NCBI RefSeq assembly: GCF_002288925.2
Contig: NW_022098076.1
Span: forward strand, 85,429,612 to 85,493,611
Origin: Delphinapterus leucas
Taxonomy: Eukaryota > Chordata > Mammalia > Artiodactyla > Monodontidae
Length of the DNA: 64,000 nucleotides
Reading direction: 5' to 3'
A program made the translations under genes and the position numbers. The notes under the pieces were generated by a model. That model was not told the DNA's origin. It saw nothing but the letters and a program-made list of their open reading frames with translations, and searched no databases. Of the stretch, positions 37,201-48,290 are shown in pieces (the stretch's first letter is position 1; each line of letters opens with the position of its first letter).

Positions 37201-38065
37201 AGAAGTGAAAACAAAAATAAACAAATGTGACCTAACGAAACTTAAAAGCTTTTGCACAGCACAGGAAACCACAAACAAGACCAAAAGACAACCCTCAGAA
37301 TGGGAGAAAATATTTGCAAATGAAGCAACTGACAAAGGATTAATCTCCAAAATTTACAAGCATCTCATGCAGCTCAGTAACCAAAAAATACCAAACAACC
37401 CAATCCAAAAATGGGCAGAAGACCTAAATAGACATTTCTTCAAAGAAGATATACAGATTGCCAACAAACACATGAAAGAATGCTCAACATCATTAATCTT
37501 TAGAGAAATGAAAATCAGAAGTACAATGAGATATCATCTCACACCAGTCAGAATGGCCATCATTAAAATATCTACAAACAATAAATGCTGGAGAGGGTGT
37601 GGAGAAAAGGGAACACTCTTGCACTCTTGGTGGGAATGTAAATTGATACAGCCACTATGGAGAACAGTATGGAGGCTCCTTAAAAAACTACAGATAGAAC
37701 TACCATACGACCCAGCAATCTCACTACTGGGCATATACCCTGAGAAAACCATAATTCAAAAAGAGTCCTGTACCAAAATGTTCATTGCAGCTCTATTTAC
37801 AATAGCCAGGAGATGGAAGCAACCTAAATGTCCATCAACAGATGAATGGATAAAGAAGATGTGGCACATATATACAATGGAATATTACTCAGCCATAAAA
37901 ATAAACGAAAGTGAGTTATTTGTATTGAGGTGGATGGACCCAGAGTCTGTCATACAGAGTGAAGTAAGTCAGAAAGAGAAAGACAAGTACCGTATGCTAA
38001 CACATATATATGGAATCTTGGGGGAAAAAAATGTCATGGAGAACCTAGGGGTAAGACGGGAATAA
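34207..38065 (+). pseudogene. L1 ORF2 (endonuclease/reverse transcriptase), degenerate
   Basis: ORF2 normally supplies an AP-like endonuclease, reverse transcriptase and a C-terminal Cys-rich domain. The start ATG at 34207 is followed by a frameshift near 34256. The endonuclease region then stays open to a TAG at 34947-34949, which replaces the codon of a conserved residue, probably Trp, and the same frame resumes to 35372. The reverse transcriptase core at about 35375-36444 is uninterrupted and contains [13 protein letters not shown]. Further frameshifts occur near 36440 and 36762, with a stop plus shift near 36995. The final segment to 38065 retains the Cys motif [18 protein letters not shown]. 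Confidence 0.93.
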
Positions 38066-38392
38066 AGACACAGACCTACTAGAGAATGGACTTGAGGATA
38101 TGGGGAGGGGGAAGGGTAAGCTGTGACAAAGTGAGAGAGTGGCATGGACATATATACACTACCAAATGTAAAATAGATAGCTAGTGGGAAGCCGCCATAT
38201 AGCACAGGGAGATCAGGTCGGTGGTTTGTGACCACGTAGAGGGGTGGGATAGGGAGGGTGGGAGGGAGGGAGACGCAAGAGGGAAGAGATATGGGAACAT
38301 ATGTAAATGTATAACTGATTCACTTTGTTATAAAGCAGAAACTAACACACCATTGTAAAGCAATTATACTCTAATAAAGATGTTAAAAAAAA
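38066..38392 (+). other. L1 3' UTR with G-rich tract
   Basis: The 3' UTR includes a polypurine G-run tract at about 38239-38271 (GGGGTGGGATAGGGAGGG and more) that could form a G-quadruplex. It ends in AATAAAGATGTT plus an A-tail. The same tract recurs in the truncated L1s at 4.6 kb and 58.9 kb, and inverted at 49.5 kb. Confidence 0.85.
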
Positions 38393-40925
38393 TAAACTTC
38401 AATTTCATTGATTTTCATAGAGATTTTTCTATGAGAAACAAGAAGAGTTAGTCACTTCAGGGTTTTTTTTTGGGGGGGGGGTCATGGTTAAGACCAAACA
38501 TTTATACTAATTGAAGGTAAAGATATATGTAAATAATGCATATTTTTTTAAAAGATGCATTTTATTACCTTTAAGGGCTCTGAATCCTACAATTGCACTA
38601 ACCTTCTGTTGTTTGTGGAGAGCCCACTCTAATCAATAGAAAAGGATAGCTTGAAACCAGCAATCAAAGTCTCACTTTCAGCTGGACCTGCTTCTACTTG
38701 TGCTGAAATTACACTATGTCCGGTAAATTGCTATTTGAATATGCAGAAGCAGTGTTTTCCTCAATAGGTAAACACTTCCAACAACAACATTAATTCATCC
38801 TATTTGCTTATTAAAAATAAGCATAAAACTTTAGCTTTTCAAGGCCAAAACCACAAACTCTTAAATAGTTCCAGCTAAATTAATGAGGTTTTTCTACACT
38901 AATTTCTAAAAGTGTGGTTCTAAATCCTAGGAAAAGCTAGGACAGATAATTAAAATAGAGAAAGGCAATAGATAATTTGGCAAAAGGCTGAATTAAAGGT
39001 CTAATTCCATCCTAAGCTTCTAAATTAAAATGTTTTTATAACCATAATAGCATCTACATGAAGTTAATCCAATTATGAACATAATAAAATTTATTATTAG
39101 ATTATTTCCTGTGCAAAATTGGTATCAGAACCATTATGGTCAGACCTGTGAAGAGACTTGGTCTTAGTTGATCCCAAGTTTACATTAAAAAGTGACCCTG
39201 GAATGGAGTCAACTCTTGGCTCTTCCTTGCAAGTTGGTGTTTCCTTAAATGTTTCTCTTAAGTTTTCCCCCCAAAGGACAAAGAACGTTCTGAGATGGTA
39301 ATCAGGCCACGTAATTACAGGTTTGAAACCAAGCAGGTTCCATGTAGTGTCACGTTTCATTTCACAGATCTGATTATGTTTTCAAATGACTCAACCTTGG
39401 TCTAATATGTATGCTTAGATAAAGGGATAAAACCATTTTTATTAAGAAAATAGTTGTTAAATGAAGTTATAGATATGGAAGTACGGACCATTATTGGGAA
39501 TTTCTATGAAGGAGTTGAAAATATGTGTAATGCTTCAGTAATTCCATTTTCATAATACATCAGCACCTTGTAGTCGCAGCCTCTAAGCCAAGCTATTGAA
39601 AAGTAGGAACTTGAGAATGTTTTTAAATGAAAGTCATTAAGTTTCCTAAGCAAAACACTATTCAGATTCTGTTTGAATGCCTAATTTTGGGTGCATAAGC
39701 AAAACCCAAGCTAATCTTACTAGGACATTCCATAAGAAACAGTTCCCCAAATGTCTCTGTGAATGCCAGCTTTGCTCAAATGTACAAGACCACGTCTTAG
39801 ATTCATTTTCAACAAATATAGTTTATTTGTAAGTATCCAAAATAAGATGGCTTAGATTTTTTCTTCCCCTTAGCAACTTGCTTTACCCATCAGTTGTTTT
39901 TCTTTCTAAGCTCGGGTTTATGCAACAAACATAGTTCTTTTCTGGTGACTATTATCAGCTGGCACCTCTTCAGAAAGAGCAGCCAAAGTTCTTAGGTTGA
40001 ACAATGCATCCCATAAAATTACTCCAAAAGCCCGATCCCGGCATCTAATAGGAACATTTCTTGAATATCAATAAGAATATGACAATTAGGGGAATCTTTC
40101 CCTTCACTGCTGTTTAGTCTAGGTTATATCGAGGAGATGAGAAGATAGCACACTTTAGGAATGCCTAAGAAATAGTAAGCTATGAAGAATTAAATTGTCA
40201 TCATGTTCCATCTGACTGGAAAAAAAATAATAAATAAGAGCAATTTAGGATCATCTGCAGGGTTCGACAGTCTTGTCAAATTTTGCATCAATGGACCATG
40301 AACCAAAACATGATCTCAGATTCAGAGCATATATGCTCTTCCCTGCTAAAATCAAAGAAAGTCTGGGATGTTATGATGTATATAATTAAATAGTTAAGGT
40401 AGGAAAGGAGGAAGGGAAGGAGGAAAGTCAAAGTGGAAAAAAACAGAGAGGACAAAGAAAAAAGTATTTTCTGATGTATAAATTCGGGGAAAAAAGTTAA
40501 ATTCATCTGCTTCATACTATCAGAAAAGTAAAACGCCCTCCCCCATCACTCTCTCTCTCTTCTCTTTCAGCAGCAGAAATAAACAAAGCAAATGTATGAC
40601 AAAAATTCCATAATCTACTAAATGCACCTTCCTTAAAATACATTATCTGTCTACTTCCCTGGGATAACGTTTGTTCTACTTCAATCATATAGCTCACTTC
40701 GAACATTCTTCTTCTATCTCTAAGCAGCCACAAACTCGTTCTGGAATTAGGTAAGGAATGATGTTTTCCTTCAGTAAAAAGCCATTTGCTCACCTTTGAA
40801 GAAAGTGGGCAAGGGATTCTCTAGGGTTCCGTCCAGGATTCCAGGATTCTGTGCTAGAACTTGCAAATCAAAGCCTCACATAGTAACTTTTCCTTCCATC
40901 TGTCTCTCCCTCCCTCCATCCTGCT
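38393..40925. other. Intergenic DNA, mostly unique
   Basis: No gene and no confident repeat were recognised over 2.5 kb. A mononucleotide junction of eight or nine T followed by about ten G lies at 38463-38481. A GGAAGG-rich tract is at 40400-40430. Confidence 0.45.
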
Positions 40926-40927
40926 AA

Positions 40928-41150
40928 AAGAAACTTACTGAGTTCCCCCTAGATGACCGGTCCTGTGATGGAAGCTGAGGATAGAACGTGAACAAAAAGG
41001 AAAAAAAAAAAAAATCCCCATCTTAAAGACACTTCCATCCCCAGAGGCTTAAAAAATATTTACATAATTATAAAAATAAATATGTAATTGAAAACTTCAA
41101 TGGAGGACACGAAGGGAAATTACAGGCTGCTATAGAATCCTGTAATAGAA
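40928..41150 (+). mobile_element. L2 LINE 3' fragment
   Basis: AAACTTACTGAGTTCCCCCT, then GGAAGCTGAGGATAGAACGT and GAACAAAAAGG, follows the L2 3'-end order on the plus strand. It is interrupted by an A-run at about 41001-41014. Diverged and non-coding. Confidence 0.6.
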
Positions 41151-41469
41151 GGATTTGATTCAAAGTTTTAACATGTCCTGAGAAAAACAAAACAAAACAT
41201 GCATCTTGGTTTTAGGGGTAAAGAGAGTATTTTTGTCCATTGACCACAGCCAATAAAATACTTAAATAAAATCTCATATTATGTTATTCGTGCTCAAATA
41301 AAATTTCTTGGGCCTTTGTTTGCTTTTAAAACTTTTTCTCTTGCTATAAAAAATGACTTCAAACATGAATAGCAAAGGATATTTATTACTAGTGGCTTAG
41401 GATGCTAATTTAAGATAAGCTAGAGGGTTTTAAGAGGAATGGAAATAAAATATCCAAATTAGAGCAACA

Positions 41470-41650
41470 GCCCTGGATCAGAAGTCAGAGGGTTTTTGTC
41501 CCCGTCAAACACATCTGAGCTGTGCTACCTTGGCCAAGTTATACAGTGTCTCTGAACCTCAGTTTCCTCATCTCTAAAGCAAATGCCATATCTACCTTCA
41601 GTATCCTTCTGAGGGGCTTATGAGTTGAGGTACACAAAAGTGCTTTGTGC
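41470..41650 (-). mobile_element. MIR SINE, minus strand
   Basis: Reverse MIR order is seen: CCCTGGATCAGAAGTCAGAG, GAACCTCAGTTTCCTCATCT and GTGCTTTGTGCTC. Confidence 0.8.
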
Positions 41651-41654
41651 TCAC

Positions 41655-42585
41655 CAGGCTAGAAAGTAGAGTATAAAAAGGGAGTATAAAAATTCGTGCA
41701 TTTATCTCTAAATTGCTTACTAATCACTAAGCAAAAGCTATTGCCAATATTATCAGAGTCAACTACTTGGCATGTCACACTTAGTACCCTGAAAAAAATA
41801 CCAGCAAATGCTTTCTGCGATAAATAACCATATGTGCACTTGCAATCCAAATTTTGCTGAGAGAAGAAAGTGGCATTGTTTGGAAATACATGGTGGCTGG
41901 ATTCTTTCTTTTCTTTCTCCCCCTCTTCAAAGCATATTCAAGGACAGTGGAGTGAACACGAAAATGAGAAAAGTTCAACTTGAAAGAAAATGCCATTTTC
42001 ATCGGAGGAGTGAGGTAGTAATTCTTCTTTGAGTTCCTCTCTTTAGCAGGCACCCGTATTTTCACTTTTGAAGCCTTTATATTTGGTACTGATTCCATGA
42101 AGAGTATTGCTCAAGACATACAGGCTCCATGGCCACCTGCCTTGCTTGATTAATGGGGCTGTTCTGAGAAATCATGGCCTGAAGGAGACATTTTTAACCA
42201 GTTCTGTCAGAAGGACTCACTCTGTTTACCTTCCCCGATTTCAGTGCAGGTTCTCCCAAGAGGCTCGTGAGATTTTATAAATAGCCATCATTTGTAAAAT
42301 ATTCCAGAAGACTCACCTCTGAAATAAGCCCATCACACTAAATAACTTTCAATTATTGACGCGTTACCATCTCAATGAAGGGGCAGTCATTTTTACATAA
42401 AAATAGAGCATTAGAAAATAAAACAGGATTTTTTTTTAACACCGTCAAGGAATGGGTTATTGATGACCAAGTTTTAACATAGTTTTAGAGAGAATTCCCT
42501 ATTTATTCAATCTGATCTATTTTGTCCTTCAGGTTTTCTTCACTTAAAAAAGGAACGACATATAAAATATGAAACTCCTCAACTG
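41655..42585. other. Intergenic DNA downstream of PID1
   Basis: No gene recognised. A second AATAAA on the minus strand (TTTATT at 42502-42507) could act as an alternative, more distal PID1 polyadenylation signal. Confidence 0.4.
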
Positions 42586-42587
42586 TA

Positions 42588-44264
42588 TTAATGCGAACAT
42601 ATTTTTTATTGAAGAATGAATGCATTTATGCTAAAGAGTCGTTTACATTTGTTGTGAAGCAGCAAGCATATCTCCGAGAGGTGCATTCCCCTCAGTGTGA
42701 CTCCATGCTTATTCTACATGCCTTAACACTGGACCCACACTCGGGGGCACACGTACACACACACAAACGCAGACATGGACACACGGATACACAGACCAAA
42801 ACGCCGACACCACTGCTCTCTGGATTCAATAAACTCTCATTTAAGGCTTCTGTAAGGTGTCCTAGTGCCCCTAAAATTATTACCAGGATTCAAAACAGTC
42901 TTTCAGAAAGGAGCAGTACCTGGAAAACTAGTCATCTGCTCTCGGCCTTAAATGCACGGATTTTAGCCAATCCTTTCAATGTCATTCAATAGTGACTCTT
43001 TGCGTTTATGATATTTAAAGATCCATCAAACTGAGAAAACTCAGGCTCTCTTAGTGAGAATTTCTCATTAGAAATACCGAACAAACTGGCAACTCTGACC
43101 CTAAGAGATCAATCCAATTGGAAGATAAGAAGGTCAGATTTCCCTTTAGAATGGACAGAGGTTCTCTAGATAGGTCTGGTTTATATCTTGTTTCCTACTC
43201 GAGCGTAGTGTTGAGTGATGGGTCAAAGATTCCTTAGTGATACCAACTCAGATTTGAAGCTTGCCATGAAAGGTTCATCAGAAAGGACCATCAACTAAAT
43301 AAGTTACCATAAATCGGGGTTGAAGAAAGGACAGCCCACAAGGAGCTTGTTCAGTCGCTGATAACTCATTCCCTTTTTCCAACCTATCTCTGTGGTGGTG
43401 GTGGTGGTTTGAAACTCCCACTTTGTTTGATTGTTTCTTTCATCTGCTTGGTTATTTTCTTCCCTTTTGGTGTCCTGCAGTGTAGGGTGAGGCTGCATCT
43501 CTGTGGGGATGGTGGCGCGGACTGGAAGGGCGGAGAGGGAGGATGGGGCAGGCGGAGGAAGGGGGCTATTAGTAGTTGCAAGTGTTCTAAGAAGATAGAT
43601 GAAGTGAATACAATAAGAGGGTACTACTTGATATACTTATGTAATAAAAGCACTACCTTTAACTGTGAATTAACTGCCAACTAGCAGGTTGTTAGCTGTA
43701 AAGCTCAATAACGGCTGTGCTGATTTGCTTACTGAGGCGAGAACCTGAAGCCAGCCAGGGGAGAGGAGCTCTCAGGATCAGCCTGAGGTGTTCCTTTAGT
43801 CCAGAGGCCTCCTCGCCAGCAACAGCACTCACCACCTCCCCACACAACTAGGGATCCTATAGGGGCATCTAACATTCTTGTTGGGTTTCATAAGGCAAGT
43901 TGGGATGGTCCATCACATAAACAGCCGCAGTGTATTTGCCTGAGAGCGCTGAAAATCGGCATGGAGAGCTCCTAGAGGGAGGCATTGGAAAATGAGAAAA
44001 AAAAAAAAAGAAGATGACCAGAGTCTAGAACTTTCCTCCCCAGCCACACTCCCACCTTCCTCATAGTCACAGCAGCAGCAGATTTCAATGTAATTACTTT
44101 AATAATACATTTCTTTAGATTTAGAATTGCTCTTCTGAATTTAAAAAGCTTGGTCAGCCAATAATTTGGCAGTCTTTTCATCCCAAATTTGAATCATTGC
44201 TTATTCATCGCTTGTCTTGAATGCCTTGACCAATGCTGCCTTTGCTGAAGCATCCTCAGTTCAC
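42588..44264 (-). other. PID1: Probable PID1 3' UTR
   Basis: This follows the PID1 stop on the minus strand and ends just past the first canonical AATAAA after it, giving a 3' UTR of roughly 1.7 kb. That fits my recollection of a 3' UTR well over 1 kb for mammalian PID1. No recognised transposon lies inside it, in contrast to the flanking DNA. It includes an A-run at 43996-44009 (T-run in the transcript), a GGT triplet repeat at 43392-43408 (ACC in the transcript) and CA-rich sequence near 42750-42800. A minus-strand ATTAAA at 44098-44103 could give a much shorter alternative. The ends are inferred. Confidence 0.6.
42605..42610 (-). promoter_or_regulatory. PID1: Candidate PID1 polyadenylation signal
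   Basis: TTTATT on the plus strand is AATAAA in the PID1 sense direction. It is the first canonical hexamer I find downstream of the PID1 stop codon, about 1.65 kb away. Cleavage would be expected at roughly 42575-42595. Confidence 0.55.
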
Positions 44265-44741
44265 TCAGCCGTCATCGGATTCCAATTCCTGGGACACCTC
44301 TTCCGAGGAGCTGTTCCTGTGGATCCGGCCGTCGCTCTTCATACTGTGGAAAGTCTTCTTGAAGGCCTCCATCATGGCGTGGGCCAGCTTCTTGGCCTCC
44401 AGCTTGCTCTCGCACTCGACAGCGTGGCAGTCCATCTGGTAGGACAGGTCGTCATTAATCTCCCTGTAAACCCAGGCGAAGATGTCAGGGCTCACGTTGT
44501 GGTCGGCGGTGCAGTAGGCAATGCGGGCCACCTGGAAGGTATCCATGTGCACCGTGGCCTCCCCTTTGTGGTCGAGGTGATGGAGCCACACTTGGAATGG
44601 TCGGATTTCCAGGAGGGCATTGGCTGGAAAGACATCTTCTCGGGCTAGCGTGTGCTTTTTCCAGAGCTCGATGACCGGCTTTTCTGTGCAGCCTGACAAA
44701 AACTGCATGCCTGTGGTGGGGACCTTACCCAGATAGGTCAC
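44265..44741 (-). CDS. PID1: PID1 terminal coding exon (PTB domain)
   Basis: This exon encodes the last 158 residues of PID1, a cytoplasmic phosphotyrosine-binding-domain adaptor. PID1 binds NPxY-type tails such as that of LRP1 and modulates insulin signalling and cell growth (family knowledge). Reading begins at VTYLGKV in phase 0, directly after a CAG acceptor. It proceeds through GMQFLSGCTEKPVIELWKKH, PFQVWLHHLDHKGEATVHMD, VARIAYCTADHNVSPD and DCHAVECESKLEAKKLAHAM, and ends SSEEVSQELESDDG with TGA at 44265-44267. This is the entire PTB domain, matching residues about 93-250 of the 250-residue form. No stop, frameshift or missing segment is seen. The remaining exons lie to the right, beyond the window. 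Identification is from recall of the family, not a search. Confidence 0.96.
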   Translation of the reverse strand: MTYLGKVPTTGMQFLSGCTEKPVIELWKKHTLAREDVFPANALLEIRPFQVWLHHLDHKGEATVHMDTFQVARIAYCTADHNVSPDIFAWVYREINDDLSYQMDCHAVECESKLEAKKLAHAMMEAFKKTFHSMKSDGRIHRNSSSEEVSQELESDDG

Positions 44742-44775
44742 CTGTAGAAGTAAGAGAGGAAGAAAAAGGAAGAGG
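44742..44775 (-). other. PID1: Splice acceptor of the PID1 last exon
   Basis: On the minus strand a strong polypyrimidine tract (CTTCCTCTTTTTCTTCCTCT) is followed by TACTTCTACAG and then the exon's GTGACC. This is a textbook 3' splice site. It explains why the open frame upstream, which translates to LFLFLPLLLL, is intron rather than protein. Confidence 0.93.
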
Positions 44776-46990
44776 TCAGCAGTAGGCTCTTCGTTCTGCT
44801 TGTTCACTGATGTTCTCAAACAATCATGGCGTCACCCTGGAAGGATGGAGAGACATCTTTCTTGCTCCCTAAAAGAATAACTGTCATCCGAATTTATATT
44901 TTTTCTCCCTAACAAGTTGACCCCTTGGCAAAGGTACTGAAATTTAAAAATAGGGTTAAACTTTAAAAATTAGAGTTTTAGAGACCTACTCTCCCTCCCT
45001 CAGCCCCCTTTTAAACTCAAATTAGAATGAATGATTATGATCTTTTCCAAATTTGGCATTTCTTTGACACCATAAATCCACTTGAAGTTTATTTTCAACC
45101 AAACACGCGCAGAATTTAATGATAAGAAGGAGTCAAAAGGATGTTGCATCTGAAAAACAAAATCTTTATTAAACTTATCTCCTACTCTGGTTCTCTTTCC
45201 AAATCACTAAATGTCTGATTTCACTTAAGCTACTTGCTTCTAGCAAATGCCAAGGACACAAAAACTGTTCTATTTAAATTATGGCCTAAAACATGACTGT
45301 TTTCTCACCAATTTAAAGTTTAAGCAATTTTTGAACTGATGGGCATCTGGTTAGAGTGATAAAAAATGAAAGATCTACAGATAGGTTAAGATTAGAACCC
45401 TGGTTTATCAAATAGCTAGACGGGCAATACTAAAGCAAAGAAAAATAATTCCAGGTGATTCAGATAGTGTCCTTTAAAAAATTGGTTTATGATATACCAA
45501 GAAAAGATGTTCATTCTCTCATTTTTGTTTTTTTTCACTCATCAACATGGATAGACCCTCTACCCCTGGGCACCTGCATTATGGAAACACATAAAACTGA
45601 AGAAATCATTTAAGAAATAACACAAAATAGTATGTAATTTGGCTCAAAATTAGAGGCACAGATGTAAGTGCCATGAATTTTAGGAAAAAAAGACCAGAAA
45701 AAGGTCCAGAGAAATGGTGAGAACTGAGCAAGGACATTAGCCACAGTGATTCCAAATCAGTGTTTCTGTTTAATGGGACAATAAAGTCCACAAACAAAAA
45801 GTTCAGGGCGCAGACGTTAAGTCCTGTTGCATCTTTTTGTGTTTTGGTTAGCTCTTATACAAGAGTTCATTGGCTAATCCCTTTAAAAAGATGACTCTTA
45901 GTAAAGAGGCACAAGTGCTGCCCACTCTAGAAATATTTACTAGGAATCTATTATGTACAATGGCAATGTGCCAGGTGGGAGAGGGAGGACGGAGAGGTCC
46001 AAAATCAGTGGGAAGAAAGTAGCTGAATATGTGTTCAGAGCACCGTCTTTGAGGCAGGTGAAGATGAGAATAAATCCCAGCTCATCAGTTCACCGGGTGG
46101 GTGGTCCTGGACAAACCACCAGCCCTTTGCACATGCACAGATACAAGTATGATGCGAGGCAGCCCATGAAAAGGAGAGGCGAAGGGTACCACCAAATACC
46201 CTGAGCATTTAGCAGAGCCAGTGATGGCACCCACCGTGCTCATGGAACACCTCTGGGAGGGGAGTCATTGGATTTCAAAGCATCAGAGCTTCAAAACCTA
46301 GATAGGAGCCCAGCAAATCAGATGGTGAGCAGGAAGAAGGAGCAGGAAGGCAGGGGCTGCAGCGGGGAAAGGCCTCACCTGTCTGGGCACATGGGGCACT
46401 TTGGCCTGACCACACATTTGCCCTAAGACAGACATGAAGGAGAGACAGATGGTCCATGACCTCTGGATAAAAACAGGCTGAACTTTGAAAGCTGGCCTTG
46501 CATGCCTTCTGAGGAGTCAGGTCTTCTCTGCTCTTGATGGGATGCCACTGAGGGTCTACAGTCCAAGGGGTGCCTGGATTTGATGGAGGTTGTGAACTTG
46601 GACGGCTTGACAGATGCCAGGAAGAAAGACGGATGGGGAGAGCTGCCTAGCAGCAGAATGCTCAGGCAGGAAGTTGTTGCAGCAGCACAGCCAGGAGACA
46701 GGGGCGGCCTGACTTAGGAGTGGAGGTCGTGGGAAAGGACAGTGGGGACAGATGGGAATGAGATTCAGAGGTAAAACTGACAATACTTGGCAATACACTG
46801 AAGGGGGAAAATGACTCAGACAGACACTGCAAGTGCCTGTACTCCCCAAGGAGGCGACTGGTTGAATAGTTCCTTGTCACTCTGGATTGGAGTCACACAC
46901 TAAAGGTGGCTTTGTTAGGAAATGCACAAGATACGGCTCTTGACTTATACTACTTACTGAAAATGTGCTTTCTGTATATGGTATTTATGA
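44776..46990. other. PID1 intron, mostly unique
   Basis: Intronic relative to PID1. No second exon was recognised on the minus strand. Faint L2- or MIR-like wording occurs at about 45935-46130 (CTATTATGTACAATGGCAAT), but too degraded to call. The ORFs at 46556-46880 show no domain. Confidence 0.45.
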
Positions 46991-46999
46991 TATCTTTAT

Positions 47000-47395
47000 T
47001 AACTTTTAACGATTTTATTTTTTTAATTGAGGTGAAATTCACATCACATAATATTAATCATTGAAAAATGTATGCTTCAGTGGCATTTAGCAGTCAAAAT
47101 GCTATAAACTATCAGCTCTGTCTAGTTCCAAAGTATTTTCATCACCCCAAAGGAGACCCAGGCCCCATTAAGCAGTTACTCTCCACCGTCCCCTCGCTCC
47201 AGCCCCTGGCAACCACCAATCTGCTTTCTGTCGTTATGGATTTACTATTCTAGATAGTTCACACAATTAGAATCACAAAATATGTGACCTTTTGTGTCTG
47301 GCTTCTTTCACTTAGCATAATGTTTTCAAGGTTCATCCAAGATGTACCATGTATCAATACCTCATTCCTTTCTATGACATCTTTACTTTTGGAAG
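47000..47395 (-). mobile_element. Ancient L1 3'-region fragment
   Basis: The plus strand reads as an inverted old L1 3' end: TTTTAATTGAGGTGAAATTC, AGCCCCTGGCAACCACCAAT, TATTCTAGATAGTTCACACA and GGCTTCTTTCACTTAGCATA. It is diverged and 5'-truncated, lying in the PID1 intron. Confidence 0.8.
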
Positions 47396-47550
47396 TGGAA
47401 AAGCAAATGGAGTAAACTAGTTTTAGCGTTTGACGTGAAAAGTATTCTTTCTTACTGTCCCCCCGGAAACTAGAAATAACTATGTTTATATTTGTTATAT
47501 TTGATAGAAACATTCTTCAGAGGAAGGGAATCTCCTTTGATGTGCTTTAA

Positions 47551-47592
47551 TCTCTCTCTCTCTCTCTCACACACACTCTCACACAAACACAA
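47551..47592 (+). repeat. Compound TC/AC microsatellite
   Basis: A (TC)n run passes directly into CACACACTCTCACACAAACAC. Confidence 0.9.
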
Positions 47593-48089
47593 TTTTTTAA
47601 AAAAATTATACAGTGGCTTCTATCATGATATAATTAAAGGATGAGTTTTAAAAACTTTACTGTAAGTTGTTGACGGTTCCCTCCAGTGGAAAGCAACTTA
47701 ATAATAGTAAAATTTTGACAACTAAGAAAAAAATGTATTCCTCTCATAAATATTTATTATTTAAAAACTAAAGATTTTAAGGGGAATAAAGTTTTATTTT
47801 GCAAGTGTGCTTGAGAGAAGAATGGAGCAGAGATTATAACTCAAAGAGTTTAATACGACAACAATGAAAGCTATTTAATAATACGTAGACACTTATATAA
47901 AAAAATTTTTTAAACACTGAGGTTCAATGTATACATAGATGTAATCTCTTGGTACTAAAGTTACTAGGAAAGTAATATTTATTTACTGGCCCAGTTTCAC
48001 TAGCATCACCTAAACAACACACTATGCACCAAGCATAAGGTCCCACATTGCTGTTTATATACATCTGCAGCCAAATGAAGCCACACACT

Positions 48090-48290
48090 GAATAGTAATA
48101 ACTAATATTTGTATCACACTTTAGGTAAAAAGCACTTTGCATGCATTAGATCCATTGACAACGCTGTAGGTCAGGATGGAATATTATCATCACTAACCCG
48201 ATTTTACAGACAAGAACCTTAGATGGGGTGGTAGCACTGGGGTATTGAATTTCTAGACCACTTTGCTATTAGATGAGAGTCGTTTCCTTG
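48090..48290 (+). mobile_element. MIR SINE
   Basis: Plus-strand MIR order is seen: AATAACTAATATTTGTATCA, AAAAGCACTTTGCATGCATT, ATTATCATCACTAACCCGAT and TTTTACAGACAAGAACCTTA. The 3' half is poorly preserved. Confidence 0.72.

Larger units (their letters stand above)
31067..38392 (+). mobile_element. Full-length but inactive young L1 retrotransposon
   Basis: The element runs from GAAGATGGCGGAAGAG at 31067 to an A-tail after AATAAAGATGTT near 38390. In order it has a GC-rich 5' UTR, ORF1, a short linker, ORF2 and a 3' UTR. Without the SINE in ORF1 it is about 7.1 kb. Flanks show an imperfect target duplication (AAAATAACTTCAGTT before, AAAATAAACTTCAATT after). It is the only full-length retrotransposon in the window. 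Several frameshifts and nonsense codons in ORF2 and the split ORF1 make it incapable of autonomous movement. It lies in intergenic DNA downstream of PID1 and in the opposite orientation to PID1. Confidence 0.95.

Noticed and set aside
42591..42992. 133-codon plus-strand ORF
   Set aside because: It lies antisense to the probable PID1 3' UTR and crosses CA-rich repeats; no domain or conserved feature is visible.
44217..44648. 143-codon plus-strand ORF
   Set aside because: It is the antisense shadow of the PID1 exon; codon constraint on the minus strand keeps the opposite frame open.
44742..44819. Upstream extension of the PID1 frame as coding
   Set aside because: The frame is open to an ATG at 44819, but the residues come from the polypyrimidine tract and the strong CAG acceptor marks intron.
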